Below, one piece after another: positions 8,006 to 17,279 of a DNA stretch of 64,000 nucleotides. The stretch is taken from NCBI GenBank assembly GCA_964531675.1, contig CAZHFW010000004.1, positions 83,822 to 147,821 on the forward strand, written 5' to 3'. The first letter of the stretch is position 1. Each line of letters starts with the position of its first letter. Position numbers and translations under genes: made by a program. The notes beneath the pieces are model-generated. The model had not been told where the DNA came from. It worked only from the letters and a program-made list of their open reading frames with translations, and searched no databases. Origin of the DNA: CAZHFW01 sp964531675. GTDB lineage: Bacteria; Planctomycetota; Phycisphaerae; Phycisphaerales; UBA1924.

Positions 8006-9565
8006 TCAGCACTGCGCGTCGAAGCCGTTGAAGAACGCGAAGAAGTCGATGAGGTCGACCTGTCCATCGCCATCGATGTCGGCGTGGATGTCGGTGGTGT
8101 CCCAGGCGTTGAAGAACTCGAAGAAGTCGAGGAGATCGGAGACGCCGTCGCAGTTCAGGTCGCTGGCGCAGATGACGATCAGGGCGACGTTGGTGAGGGT
8201 GAACCCGCACGAGTTGTACGCGACGCCTTGGTAGAAGCCCGAGTCGGCGGCGCGGGCGTGCAGGATCAGTGGGGCGTTGGTGTGAGCACCCAGGATTTCG
8301 GAGTAGTGATCCGTGACGCCATCTTCGAGGGGCTCGGCGTCCTTGCTCCAGTCCCAGGTCAGTGCGCCGGCTTCCGCGCCCGTGAACGCCTGTGCGAAGA
8401 GGAGGACGTTGGCGCCGTTGCAATACGTTCCGGGATTGGGCTGTGTGTAGATGTCGGCCGAACCAGCCGCGAACCGGGCAGCCTGATAGTTCGTGTAGAA
8501 GCCTTCGGGGTTGTCGGAGAGTTCGCCGCAGACGATGAGGCCGCCATCGGGTCCGATGCACATGTTCTGCACGTCGTGGTTGAGGAAGGGGAGGCCACCA
8601 TCAGACCAGGACGAGCCGTTCCACGAGGCCAGCCCGAGCACGGACACGCCTCCCGCGGTCGTGAACTGTCCGCACGCCCACAGGCGGCCATCCTTCACGA
8701 GCAGCTTGAAGATCGGGGTGTTGGTGCCGCCAAGCACGGATTGCCAGCTCGTGCCGTTCCACTTGGCGATGTGTTTGTCGGGAGCGCCCTGGGCAGCCTG
8801 GAACTGTCCCGCAGCGTAGAGCTCGCCCTGGTAGGTCGCAAACGAGTAGACGGAGCCGCCCGGGTAGTAGAGACCATCACCCATGGCCTGAAAAGCGCCG
8901 TCGTGGAGGCGTGCGACGCTTTTCACCGCGGTGGTGCCGTTCCAATAGAAGTTGCCGCCGATGATGAGCTCGTCGTTGAAGGTGTCGATCGCGGTGACGA
9001 TGCCGTTGGGGCTGAAGGTCCAGTCGAAGGGGATGGTGGACCAAGAGGAGCCATCCCAGACGATCACGCCGCGCGTCTGCTGACCGCCGTTGATGGTAAA
9101 CCCGCCGCCGCCGATGTAGAGCTTCCCGTCGTGGACGAACGCGTCGTAGGCGTAGCCCCCCACGCCGCCGCCGACCGCTTCCCAGTCGGTGCCGTTCCAG
9201 CGGGCGACGCCCAGAAGCGGCTGGCCCTCATACTGGTTGAAGCTTCCGGTGACGTAGATGCTGCCCTCGTACGAGATGATCGTGTTGGCGAAGCTGTCGA
9301 AGTCGCCTCCGAGTTTCTCCCAGCCCGCGCTGGTCCAGCGGTAGACGCCGTAGTTGATGCCGCAGAACACGTCGTTGGTCAGGCCGTCGTTGTGGGTCGC
9401 GATGGCGCGTGAGAATCCCCCGGCGTCGGGGAAGACGCGCCACTTCTCTTCGCACTGCGCCGAAGCGGCCATCGCGGGAGAGAGCGCCGCGAGCAGCATC
9501 AGCAATCGAAAGACCAGGTCTCTGAGAGAGGCGTGCGGGCCGTTCTGTGGGCGCTGGGTCGTCAT
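8006..9565 (-). CDS. Beta-propeller-like secreted protein with Ig-like domain and GC-type dockerin
   Basis: The 519-residue protein starts at ATG 9565 (GGAG seven bases upstream) with a signal sequence of about 37 residues ending AASAQ. Residues 40-350 are built of 45-60 residue repeats of the form GVARWNGTDWEAVGGGV / GxLYxxGxF, like kelch or delta-60 propeller repeats. An Ig-like segment follows (about 355-455; paired Cys in TYCNGANVLLF and YNSCGFTLTNVAL). The dockerin (about 465-519) reads CASDLNCDGVSDLLDFF and DIDGDGQVDLIDFFAFFNGFDAQC. It has no linker Cys pair (NAWDTTDIHAD), and the terminus is QC rather than GC. It resembles the protein at 40850-43009. Confidence 0.85.
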   Translation of the reverse strand: MTTQRPQNGPHASLRDLVFRLLMLLAALSPAMAASAQCEEKWRVFPDAGGFSRAIATHNDGLTNDVFCGINYGVYRWTSAGWEKLGGDFDSFANTIISYEGSIYVTGSFNQYEGQPLLGVARWNGTDWEAVGGGVGGYAYDAFVHDGKLYIGGGGFTINGGQQTRGVIVWDGSSWSTIPFDWTFSPNGIVTAIDTFNDELIIGGNFYWNGTTAVKSVARLHDGAFQAMGDGLYYPGGSVYSFATYQGELYAAGQFQAAQGAPDKHIAKWNGTSWQSVLGGTNTPIFKLLVKDGRLWACGQFTTAGGVSVLGLASWNGSSWSDGGLPFLNHDVQNMCIGPDGGLIVCGELSDNPEGFYTNYQAARFAAGSADIYTQPNPGTYCNGANVLLFAQAFTGAEAGALTWDWSKDAEPLEDGVTDHYSEILGAHTNAPLILHARAADSGFYQGVAYNSCGFTLTNVALIVICASDLNCDGVSDLLDFFEFFNAWDTTDIHADIDGDGQVDLIDFFAFFNGFDAQC

Positions 9566-9674
9566 CGGAGGTCTCCGGAATCGCCCCCCGAGCGGGGCGC
9601 GGTCTGGGCGTTGCTGTGTTCGAGCGAACACAGGCCGTCTCGCTTTGGAAGCAGATCACCCGGCGATGCTGGGC

Positions 9675-10622
9675 TCAGCACTGCGTGTCGAAACCGTTGA
9701 AGAACGTGAAGAAGTCGCCCAGGTCGACCTCGCCGTTCCCATCGATGTCCGCGCAGGGTTCGGAGAGGTCCCAGCAGGAGAAGAAGTCGAAGAAGTCGTT
9801 GAGGTCCACGATCGCGTCGCAGTTCTGGTCGGCGGCGCACTTGTAGATGGAGCCTCTGAACGCGATCTCGTTGGCGGTCAGCACGCGGTCGTAGAGCGCG
9901 ATCTCATCCAGGGTTCCGGTGAAGTAGCGCCCGCCGAGGATGTCGCGGGCCTCGTTGATGCGGAAGGAGCTCGGAACGATGTTGATGTTGGCGGCCGCGA
10001 AAAAGCCGGGCGAGAGCGCGGTGTCGCGGATGGTCGCGATGAGGCAGCCGTTGATGTAGAGCTTTGAGCCGGCTTCCGAGTCGGTTCCTCCCTGGCGCGT
10101 CCAGACGACGTGCATCCAGGTATTCGGGTCGAGCTCGTAGGGAACGCGCAGCCCGCCGTTGTAGAAGCCCGCATAGAGGATGAGGTTGTTGAATCCGTCG
10201 ATGCCGAAGTAGACCTCGCGTCCCGAACGACTGGCGCCGCCGTCACCCCAATGGAGGAACGGTCCCCAGAATTGTGCGCCAGACGCGCCGGGCAAGCGCA
10301 CGACCGCCTCGATCGAGAACGTTGGATTTCCAGAGAGGGGCGAGACGCCCAGCGATTCGAGATATCCGCCGGGCTTGAAGCCGACACCGGCGTCTCCAGC
10401 AGCGGTCGCGATGCCTCGCGAGATCGTTCCGGTGGAGAACGCGTTGAACGCGGCACCGAGTGAGCCGTTGTTGGCGAAGTTGCCCGACGTCTCGTTCAGC
10501 CTGTACCACAGGATCGGCGCCGAATCGGCAACGCTGAGTGCAAACTCGGGAGGAGCAGCAGCGGCGCTTGAAGCAGCCAAGGCGGCGACGCCCGAAAGAA
10601 CGATGTTGCGGGTGATCTGCAT
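9675..10622 (-). CDS. LamG-like secreted protein with GC-type dockerin
   Basis: The 315-residue protein starts at ATG 10622 with GGAGG seven bases upstream. Its signal peptide is about 1-23. Residues about 33-255 form a concanavalin/LamG-type jelly roll: a WYRLNETSG opening, a central FSIEAVVRLPG strand, WMHVVWTRQ, LYINGCLIAT and the end strand GTLDEIALYDRVLT. Such domains usually bind glycans or proteins. The dockerin (about 261-315) reads CAADQNCDAIVDLNDFFDFF, a linker with a Cys pair (SCWDLSEPCAD) and DLGDFFTFFNGFDTQC, ending in QC. It is 109 bases upstream of the propeller dockerin gene on the same strand. Confidence 0.87.
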   Translation of the reverse strand: MQITRNIVLSGVAALAASSAAAAPPEFALSVADSAPILWYRLNETSGNFANNGSLGAAFNAFSTGTISRGIATAAGDAGVGFKPGGYLESLGVSPLSGNPTFSIEAVVRLPGASGAQFWGPFLHWGDGGASRSGREVYFGIDGFNNLILYAGFYNGGLRVPYELDPNTWMHVVWTRQGGTDSEAGSKLYINGCLIATIRDTALSPGFFAAANINIVPSSFRINEARDILGGRYFTGTLDEIALYDRVLTANEIAFRGSIYKCAADQNCDAIVDLNDFFDFFSCWDLSEPCADIDGNGEVDLGDFFTFFNGFDTQC

Positions 10623-10828
10623 AGGGAAACCTCCGGGGCTGGTCTGGCCAGACTATGTCAGGGTCGGAGGAAGCCAAACGAGAATCTGCAAAGCCACGCA
10701 GGTGGCCGGCGGTGCGCCGCGGAACGACCGGGGGGCGGACGCCCTGCATACGCCATCTGGAGGAGCGGGCCGTCCGATAACAAGTTACATCGTGAGGCCG
10801 GCGCCCCGGGCGTCCGCACGGGGGAATG

Positions 10829-10858
10829 AAAAAACGCCGGCGAGGGCATCGCCGGCGT
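10829..10858 (-). terminator. Intrinsic terminator after the AWxENxGW repeat dockerin gene
   Basis: A perfect 10-bp stem (ACGCCGGCGA, 10834-10843, with 10849-10858), a five-base loop and six A residues on the left (10829-10834) give a stem plus U-tract when read on the minus strand, 30 bases after the stop at 10888. Confidence 0.85.
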
Positions 10859-10887
10859 CGTGTGTGATTTGCGAGCTTGGAGTGGGC

Positions 10888-11544
10888 TCAGCAGCCGACG
10901 TCGAAGGAGGCGAAGAAGGCGAAGAAGTCGCCCAGGTCAATGCCGGGCACGCCGTCGAGTTCGGCGCAGGGTGTGGAGAGGTCCCAGCAGCCAAAGAAGA
11001 TGAAGAAGTCGGAGAGGTCGACCTGACCATCGTCATCGAGGTCGGCGGGGCAGGTAAGGCCGATGTAGACGTTGGCGTCGTCGAGGTTGATCCACCCGAT
11101 GTTCTCACCCCAGGCGTAGCCGCGGAGGCGGGAACCCGAGGCCCCGAGCGATTCGACGCGGGCGGGATTGGGGGGCGTGGCCAGGGCGCCGCCGCTGAAG
11201 TTGATCCAGCCGGCGTTTTCCGACCAGGCGTAGCCCGAGAGCTGGCGGGAGACGGGGTTGAAGTTCACGCCGGAGTTCTGGCCGAGCGTGTTGAGGTACG
11301 GGCCGTTGCCATCGCCGACAGAGATCCAGCCGATGTTTTCCGACCAGATCCTGCCGGAGAGGAAGTTGCCGAGGATGCGAACGCCGGTGGCGCCGGTGGT
11401 GTTGTCGGCGTCGGCGAAGTTCAGGTAGCCGACATTCTCCGCCCAGGCGTACTTCTTGGCCTGGATGACGTGGAAGGTGTCCTGGGCCGCGGCGGGCAGC
11501 GCCAGCGTCGCGAGAGCCAGGGCGGGAAGAATCGAGCGGGGCAT
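10888..11544 (-). CDS. Secreted AWxENxGW repeat protein with GC-type dockerin
   Basis: The 218-residue protein starts at ATG 11544 (GGAG seven bases upstream) and has a short signal peptide ending LPAAA|Q. The body has four copies of a 30-40 residue unit centred on YAWAENVGYLNF, IWSENIGWISVG, YAWSENAGWINFSG and YAWGENIGWINLDD. Similar GYAWSxNIGWINF repeats occur in secreted proteins of several bacterial groups, with no known function. The dockerin (about 164-218) is CPADLDDDGQVDLSDFF, GCWDLSTPCAE (linker Cys pair) and DLGDFFAFFASFDVGC. It is followed by a strong intrinsic terminator. Confidence 0.85.
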   Translation of the reverse strand: MPRSILPALALATLALPAAAQDTFHVIQAKKYAWAENVGYLNFADADNTTGATGVRILGNFLSGRIWSENIGWISVGDGNGPYLNTLGQNSGVNFNPVSRQLSGYAWSENAGWINFSGGALATPPNPARVESLGASGSRLRGYAWGENIGWINLDDANVYIGLTCPADLDDDGQVDLSDFFIFFGCWDLSTPCAELDGVPGIDLGDFFAFFASFDVGC

Positions 11545-11616
11545 GCAAGGTCTCCGTTCGGTGTGGGACAGGAAGAGTTTACCGGGGGCGGGTTTGTTTC
11601 CCAAGAGGGATTGGGA

Positions 11617-12852
11617 TCAGTACGCGAAGTTTGCCAGGGGATCGGTGGAGCCAAGCCCGCCGCCGGTGTTTCCGGCGACCGCACCAGCGGAGGCGGCGCT
11701 CAGGATGGTGCCCCAGGCGTTGCCGGCCACGCCCGAGAAGTTGGTGGAGTTGCCCGAGGCGGTGTTGCGGACGATGAAGTTCCCCGCGGTGTCGGCGCGG
11801 ATGCCGATGTCGTTGGAGCTCACGTTGTTGCCTTCGGCGCGGGCATCCGCTCCAGCGAGCTTGATCCCCGCGCCAATGTTCGCCCCGACGCCGTTGGATG
11901 AGCAGGTGTTCCCGGTGACCAGGCAGCGGGATCCCACGATGATGCCGTCAAGCGCGTTGGCCGAGGCGGTGGAGTTGGAGATCACGCCGCGGTCGACGAG
12001 CTTGAAGCCGTAGACGCCGTTCTCGGATGCGAGGCAGTTGGCAACCACCGAGTCGGTGCCAAGCGCGAAGCCTGAGCCGGTGGACTTGCGGGCGGTGCAT
12101 CCGTTGAGGTTGGCGGCGACATCGCTGTAGAACCCGGTCCCGCAATCCGTGGCGGCGCAGTTCGTCAGGCTGGACGCGGACCAGATGTAGAACCCATAGC
12201 CCGCGGAGGACTTGACGTTGCAGTTGATCAGCGTGGCGCCGGCGACCGAGAAGCCCGTGTCGCCTGTGGTGACCACGGTGCAGTCGCGGAGCGTCGATCC
12301 GGGCCCGGCGGAGAACGCGACGGTGTCTCCATCGATGACGGTGCAGCGTTCGATCATCGCCCCCGATCCGACGGTGAGCGAAGACTCGGAGCAGTCGAAC
12401 AGCGTGACGTCCTGGATGCGGGCGCCGTGGGACGCCGAGGTGAGGGAGATCCCGTTGGATCCGCCGTTGGCGACGACGCCGTTCTTGATCGTGACTCCGG
12501 CGCGTCCGGCGTCGGTTCCGATGCAGGCCAGACCCGAAGAGATACCGGAAACCGTGAACCCGTTGAGATCGAGGGTGACGTGGGGCGACTGGATCAGGAT
12601 CGTGACCTTCTCCGCGGCGCCCGCGACGTTCCCCGTGAGGTAGTAGCTTCCGGGCGAACTGATGCGGTAGACGCACTCAGAGTTGCCGGGCGTGTTGGTC
12701 TGGTTGATCGCGATGCGGGGCTCGGTCTCGGCGATGGTCTTGCCTGTGGGGACGATCGGTCCCAGAGGCGGGTCGATCGGGCCCGCAAGAGCGGGGAGCG
12801 CCAGGAGCGAGAGCACAGCGAGCGAAGCAGCTTTGCGGTTGAGACGATGCAT
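11617..12852 (-). CDS. Secreted right-handed beta-helix protein (family copy 1)
   Basis: The 411-residue protein has a signal peptide ending LALPALA|G and the family N-terminal block GPIDPPLGPIVPT, EPRIAINQTNTPG, YRISSPGSYYLTGNV. Residues about 90-370 are parallel beta-helix repeats of about 21-25 residues rich in N, C, G and S (for example IERCTVIDGDTVAFSAG and VANCLASENGVYGFKLV). Such folds bind or cleave polysaccharides, but no catalytic set is evident. It ends in STDPLANFAY with neither dockerin nor PEP-CTERM. AAGGA eight bases before ATG 12852 supports the start. It follows copy 2 by 32 bases on the same strand, probably as an operon. Confidence 0.85.
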   Translation of the reverse strand: MHRLNRKAASLAVLSLLALPALAGPIDPPLGPIVPTGKTIAETEPRIAINQTNTPGNSECVYRISSPGSYYLTGNVAGAAEKVTILIQSPHVTLDLNGFTVSGISSGLACIGTDAGRAGVTIKNGVVANGGSNGISLTSASHGARIQDVTLFDCSESSLTVGSGAMIERCTVIDGDTVAFSAGPGSTLRDCTVVTTGDTGFSVAGATLINCNVKSSAGYGFYIWSASSLTNCAATDCGTGFYSDVAANLNGCTARKSTGSGFALGTDSVVANCLASENGVYGFKLVDRGVISNSTASANALDGIIVGSRCLVTGNTCSSNGVGANIGAGIKLAGADARAEGNNVSSNDIGIRADTAGNFIVRNTASGNSTNFSGVAGNAWGTILSAASAGAVAGNTGGGLGSTDPLANFAY

Positions 12853-12884
12853 GGGTGTGGTCCTTCGGATGTCGATGGTGATGG

Positions 12885-13976
12885 TCAGTAGACGAAGTTG
12901 GCCGCTTCGTCGGTGGTGCCCGCGGTGCCGCCGGAACTGCCGTTGATCGCAGCAGAAAGCGCCATGGTGACGATGGATCCGACGCGGTTATTGGCGACGA
13001 TGTTGAAGGCAGCGACGCTGGCCTCCGCGCAGGTGTTCTTGATCACCAGGTTGTTGGTGCCGTCGACCTTGAATCCGGTCGTGCCCTGGGTGACGTGGTT
13101 GTCGGAGATGAGGTTGCGGGAGCCGGTCGCGTGGATGCCGATCGCGCCGCCGCGAACCGTGTTTTCAAGGATCCGGCAGTAGCTGCCGAAGGAAAGGTGC
13201 TCGACGATGTTGGTGAAGAAGGTGCAGCCCTGCACGGTGCAGCCCCAGGCGACGCGGACGCCGATGTTCTTGTTGCTGGAGACGGTGCAGTCCAGGATCG
13301 CCGAGGCATCGGAGGTGCTGATCCCGTCGTCGTTGTTGGAGCCCGCGGAGCAGTTGCGGATCGTGGACTGGTTGTTGGCGTTGATGCCGTCCGTGCCGTT
13401 GCGGTCGGCCACACAGTTCTCGACGAGGCAGCGGGAGGACGCGTCGATGCCGATGTCCGCGTTGTTGTACGCGGTGCATCCGACGACGTGGTAATCATCG
13501 CCCACGTCGATGCCAACGCCATTCTCCGTCGCGACGATGTCTCGGACAACGCCGCCGTAGCTCAGGCCGAGGTCGACGCCGGTGTCCGAGCATCCCGTGA
13601 CCGTTCCGTTGCGGACCACCAGGCCCCAGATCGAGCCCGAGGATCGGACGCCGACCACGCCCGAGGCGCTTCCCTCGATCGTGAAGCCCGAGAGATCGAT
13701 CGTAACGTTGCTCGTCAGCACCTGAATACCGACGGTGTACGGAGCATCGATCGAGAGGTTTTCGGTGAGGTAGTACGAGCCGGGCTGCGAGATGCGGTAC
13801 AGGGCGGTGCCCTGGCCCGGCGTGTTGGTCTGGTTGATCGGAATCCTGGGCTCAACCTCCTTGAGCGTGCGGAGGGTGGGCGTGATCGGTCCGGTGGGAG
13901 GATCCAGGGGGCCCGCGCTGGCGTGGGCGCAGCACATCAAGGCCGCGAGAATGGCGGTGATCTTTCGGTTCAGCAT
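12885..13976 (-). CDS. Secreted right-handed beta-helix protein (family copy 2)
   Basis: The 363-residue protein has a signal peptide ending AHASA|G, then the shared block GPLDPPTGPITPT, EPRIPINQTNTPG, YRISQPGSYYLTENL. The beta-helix region (about 85-325) has regular NCxAxxNxxxGI turns such as VENCVADRNGTDGINANN. The C-terminus is GTTDEAANFVY, related to the STDPLANFAY end of copy 1. AAGGAG six bases before ATG 13976 supports the start. It is the first gene of a two-gene minus-strand unit with copy 1. The lpdA terminator lies between it and lpdA, so it is transcribed separately. Function unknown; a cell-surface glycan role is a guess from the fold. Confidence 0.85.
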   Translation of the reverse strand: MLNRKITAILAALMCCAHASAGPLDPPTGPITPTLRTLKEVEPRIPINQTNTPGQGTALYRISQPGSYYLTENLSIDAPYTVGIQVLTSNVTIDLSGFTIEGSASGVVGVRSSGSIWGLVVRNGTVTGCSDTGVDLGLSYGGVVRDIVATENGVGIDVGDDYHVVGCTAYNNADIGIDASSRCLVENCVADRNGTDGINANNQSTIRNCSAGSNNDDGISTSDASAILDCTVSSNKNIGVRVAWGCTVQGCTFFTNIVEHLSFGSYCRILENTVRGGAIGIHATGSRNLISDNHVTQGTTGFKVDGTNNLVIKNTCAEASVAAFNIVANNRVGSIVTMALSAAINGSSGGTAGTTDEAANFVY

Positions 13977-14057
13977 GTTGTTCTCCTTGCCCGACTGATG
14001 CGACGCAGAGCAAGCAGACGGCTAGTGAAACACCGTGGAAGTTGCGGGGTGCTGCGC

Positions 14058-14092
14058 AAAAACACAGACGCCCCTCCGGAGAGGGGCGTCTG
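14058..14092 (-). terminator. Intrinsic terminator of lpdA
   Basis: A perfect 12-bp stem (CAGACGCCCCTC, 14065-14076, with 14081-14092) has a CGGA loop and a run of five A at 14058-14062, giving a U-tract on the minus strand about 70 bases past the lpdA stop. Confidence 0.87.
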
Positions 14093-14160
14093 GAACTCAG
14101 ACAAGCCTCGCAGTCTGTCGGGTCGGAATCCCGGCCCGAGGTTGAGCCTGTGGTCAAGAC

Positions 14161-15702
14161 TCAGGCGTTGATCACGCGGCCTTCGGAGGCCAGGGCCGCC
14201 TCGTGGATGCTCTCGTGCATGGTCGGGTGCGCGTGCACGGTGACGATGAGCTCTTCGCTGGTCGCCTCGAGGCGGCGCGCCAGGGTCAGCTCGGAGATGA
14301 GCTCGGTCGCCTGATCGCCCAGGATGTGGGCGCCCAGGATCTCGCCGCGGGGAAGGCCACGGATGATCTTGACCAGACCGACGGTGTTGTTGGTGGCGAT
14401 CGCCTTGCCCAGGGCCGAGAGGGGGAAGGTGCCGACCTGATAGTCGGTGCCCTTCTTGAGCCCCTTGGCGATCAGGGCGCGCTCGGTGTATCCGACCGAC
14501 GCGACCTGCGGGTGGCAGTAGGTGCAGCCCGGGATGACGGTGTAGTCGATCGGGATCGGCTCGTGGTGAAGCTTCTTGGCCTTCCACGCGATGCGTTCGA
14601 CGCAGATGATGGCTTCCTCGCCCGCGACGTGGGCCAGCCAGGGCGGGCCGATGACGTCGCCGATGGCGTAGATGCCCGGGAGGTTGGTCTTGTAGTCGAT
14701 CGCGCGGGGCTCGGGCTTGCTCGCGTCGTAGTCGGTCTTGATGTGGTCCTTGAAGGTCTCAAGGCCCAGGGACGGGTCGAAGAGCCCATCGAAACGGCCC
14801 TTGACGCCGACCGCCAGCAGGACCTTGTCGGCCTCGAGCACCTGCTTCTGCGACTCGTCGGGCTTGCCGTCCTTGAGGGGGGCGACATGCACCTTCACGC
14901 CGGTCGCGGTCTTCTCGACGTTGGTCGTGGTGGTGGAGGTCAGGATCTTCATCCCGAGCTTCTTGTAGTGCTTCTCGAGGGCCGCGGAGACATCGTCATC
15001 CTCGACGGGGACGATGCGGGGCATCATCTCGACGATGGTGACCTCGGTGCCGAAGGAGTGGTAGAAGTAGCCGAACTCCATGCCGATCGCGCCGGCGCCG
15101 ATGACGATGAGCTTCTTGGGCTGCTCCTTGTTGTACATGGCCTCGCGGGCGCCCCAGATCTTGTCGCCATCGAACTTGGCGAAGGGCAGATCACGGGCGA
15201 CCGACCCGGTCGCGACGATGACGTGGGTCGCGGTGATGGTCTCGCGGGCCTTGCCGACGGTGACCGGGGAGTGCGTGATGGTGTCCTGGACCGTGGCGTC
15301 GGCGATCTCGATCTTGCAAGGCTGGCCGTTCTTGGCGGCCGCGACGATCTTGGCGTTGCCCTTGATGAACTCGATCTTGTTCTTCTTCATCAGGTACTCG
15401 ACGCCCTTGTTGAGCTTCGAGGCCACGTCGCGGGAGCGGGTGATGACCTTGTTCCAGTCGAAGGAGACCTTGCCCTCGATCTTCAGGCCATAAAGGTCCG
15501 AATCGTGGTTGATCTTCTCGAGCAGCTCGGCGTTGGAGAGCAGCGCCTTGGAGGGGATGCAGCCCCAGTTGAGGCACACGCCGCCGAGCTTGTCGCGTTC
15601 GATGACCGCGGTCTTGAAGCCGAGCTGTGCGGCGCGGATGGCGCCGACGTACCCGCCGGGACCGCCGCCGATGACCACTACGTCGAAGTGCCGATCTGCC
15701 AC
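14161..15702 (-). CDS. lpdA: Dihydrolipoyl dehydrogenase (E3)
   Basis: The 513-residue flavoprotein oxidises dihydrolipoamide with NAD+ in 2-oxoacid dehydrogenase complexes and/or the glycine cleavage system. Visible signatures are the FAD site VVVIGGGPGGYVGAIRAAQ near the N-terminus, the redox disulfide in GGVCLNWGCIPSK, the NAD-binding GAGAIGMEFG, the second FAD site YAIGDV and the C-terminal catalytic HAHPTMHE. GTG 15702 is preferred over an upstream GTG at 15711 because AAAGAAAGG lies eight bases before 15702 and overlaps the 15711 option too closely. No E1 or E2 genes are in the window. The gene stands alone between two pairs of beta-helix genes, with its own terminator. A TATAGT hexamer on the minus strand (15794-15789) could be a -10 box but lacks a clear -35. 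Confidence 0.97.
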   Translation of the reverse strand: MADRHFDVVVIGGGPGGYVGAIRAAQLGFKTAVIERDKLGGVCLNWGCIPSKALLSNAELLEKINHDSDLYGLKIEGKVSFDWNKVITRSRDVASKLNKGVEYLMKKNKIEFIKGNAKIVAAAKNGQPCKIEIADATVQDTITHSPVTVGKARETITATHVIVATGSVARDLPFAKFDGDKIWGAREAMYNKEQPKKLIVIGAGAIGMEFGYFYHSFGTEVTIVEMMPRIVPVEDDDVSAALEKHYKKLGMKILTSTTTTNVEKTATGVKVHVAPLKDGKPDESQKQVLEADKVLLAVGVKGRFDGLFDPSLGLETFKDHIKTDYDASKPEPRAIDYKTNLPGIYAIGDVIGPPWLAHVAGEEAIICVERIAWKAKKLHHEPIPIDYTVIPGCTYCHPQVASVGYTERALIAKGLKKGTDYQVGTFPLSALGKAIATNNTVGLVKIIRGLPRGEILGAHILGDQATELISELTLARRLEATSEELIVTVHAHPTMHESIHEAALASEGRVINA

Positions 15703-15948
15703 AGGGAGCACCTTTCTTTGTCGGGCCCGGGGGCCCGGGTGTGAGCGCGTGTCTGCCCCGTTACCGGTCCTCGGTGCGGGGGGAGATGACTATAGGAAAT
15801 GGCCCGCCTCGGAGATGGGGGGGCGGTTTGTGGGCCCCGTCATGCAGGATCGCTGGGTGCTTGCCACGTCGCTCTTGACCGGACCCTCGGGGATCGGCCA
15901 GACTGCACCGCCCCCTCCAAGGGGGATCCAGAAGGGGAAGGGGAGAGG

Positions 15949-17094
15949 ATGATCCGCAGAAGTACGAATCGGTCGTGGCTGGCAGCCTGCGCGCTGCTGG
16001 TCGCGGGTGCAGCAGGGTTGGCCCAGGCGGGCCCGCTCGACCCACCTCTGGGGCCGATCACATCCACCAATAAACCGATCGGCGAGATCGAGCCCCGCAA
16101 GGCGATCAACAGCACCAACACCCCGGGCGACACCAACAGCGTGTACCGCATCACCGCGGGCGGCTCGTACTACCTCACAGAGAATCTTGCCGGCGTCTCA
16201 GGAAAGCACGGGATCGAGATCGCCACCGGCGCGCCGGTCACCATCGACCTCAACGGCTTCACCCTGAACGGCGTGGCGGGTTCCCTGAAGGGCATCGGCG
16301 GGGACGGGGGCGTCACGCCGATCGTGACGGTCCGCAACGGAACGGTTACGGGCTTTGGAAGCCAAGGTGTCGAGGCGGTCATCGCTCAGGACCTGCGCGT
16401 GCTCCAGAACGGCGGCATCGGCATCCTGCTGACCGACCAGGGGATCGTGTCGGACTGTGTCGTCCGCGGTAACGGCAACATTCTGGGATCCGCAGGCATC
16501 CAGACCGCCGCCAGCTGCATCGTCCGCAACTGCACGGTTCAGTCCAATGGAGGCGCCTCTGGCGGCGGGGGGATCGTCGTCGCGGAGAACTGCCGCGTCG
16601 AAGCGTGCATCGTGGTCTCCAATGGCAATCTCTCCAACTCCGGGCTCGCCTGGGGCATCTACGCGGGCTTCGACAGCATCGTCGAGCGCTGCCGAGTGAA
16701 CGCCAACGGCACCACGACCAACCCGAACAACAGCGGGGGGGTGATCGCGTCTGCCGGCGCCGAAGTCCGCGACAATCAGCTGTACCTCAATCGAAATGTC
16801 GGCGTCAGCTCATGGGGCGAGGCCAAGATCAGCAATAACAAGATCCAGGGCTCGGGTCCGACCACGGGGTTTGGCATCCTGCTGCAGGCGAGCAGTGCGG
16901 TGGTCGAGAACAACTTCATCGCATCCTACGGCACCGGGATCCGGACCATTGCCGGCGTGACCGGCTGCACGATTGTCCGGAACACCGTGCGGGGATCGGC
17001 CACGCCGTATGACATTGTCGGCTCCAACGACCTGGGGCCCATCGGCACCGCCGCGAGCGCGACCAGCCCATTCGCAAACACGCAGACGCCTTGA
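15949..17094 (+). CDS. Secreted right-handed beta-helix protein (family copy 3)
   Basis: The 381-residue protein starts at ATG 15949 after a GGGGAGAGG purine run. The signal peptide ends GLAQA|G and is followed by the family block GPLDPPLGPITST, EPRKAINSTNTPG, YRITAGGSYYLTENL. The beta-helix region (about 80-345) includes NCTVQSNGGASGGGG and DCVVRGNGNIL turns. It ends NDLGPIGTAASATSPFANTQTP-like, matching copy 4 and differing from copies 1 and 2. It diverges from lpdA. The ends of copies 3 and 4 are so alike that this pair arose by its own duplication, separate from the minus-strand pair. Confidence 0.85.
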   Translation: MIRRSTNRSWLAACALLVAGAAGLAQAGPLDPPLGPITSTNKPIGEIEPRKAINSTNTPGDTNSVYRITAGGSYYLTENLAGVSGKHGIEIATGAPVTIDLNGFTLNGVAGSLKGIGGDGGVTPIVTVRNGTVTGFGSQGVEAVIAQDLRVLQNGGIGILLTDQGIVSDCVVRGNGNILGSAGIQTAASCIVRNCTVQSNGGASGGGGIVVAENCRVEACIVVSNGNLSNSGLAWGIYAGFDSIVERCRVNANGTTTNPNNSGGVIASAGAEVRDNQLYLNRNVGVSSWGEAKISNNKIQGSGPTTGFGILLQASSAVVENNFIASYGTGIRTIAGVTGCTIVRNTVRGSATPYDIVGSNDLGPIGTAASATSPFANTQTP

Positions 17095-17279
17095 TCGCCC
17101 CGGCACTGAACTGCCAAGTGACGGAATCCAACCCAACACGACGCGCCCCAACACGAAGTAGCTCAACACCAATCAACCCACCCGCGACAGTTCGAAGCAT
17201 GAGCGTGCATCGCCCCGCCGGAACCAGCCCATCCCCTGATTCAAGTTCCACGAACGGGAATAAGCCCCGGGAGACCGAG

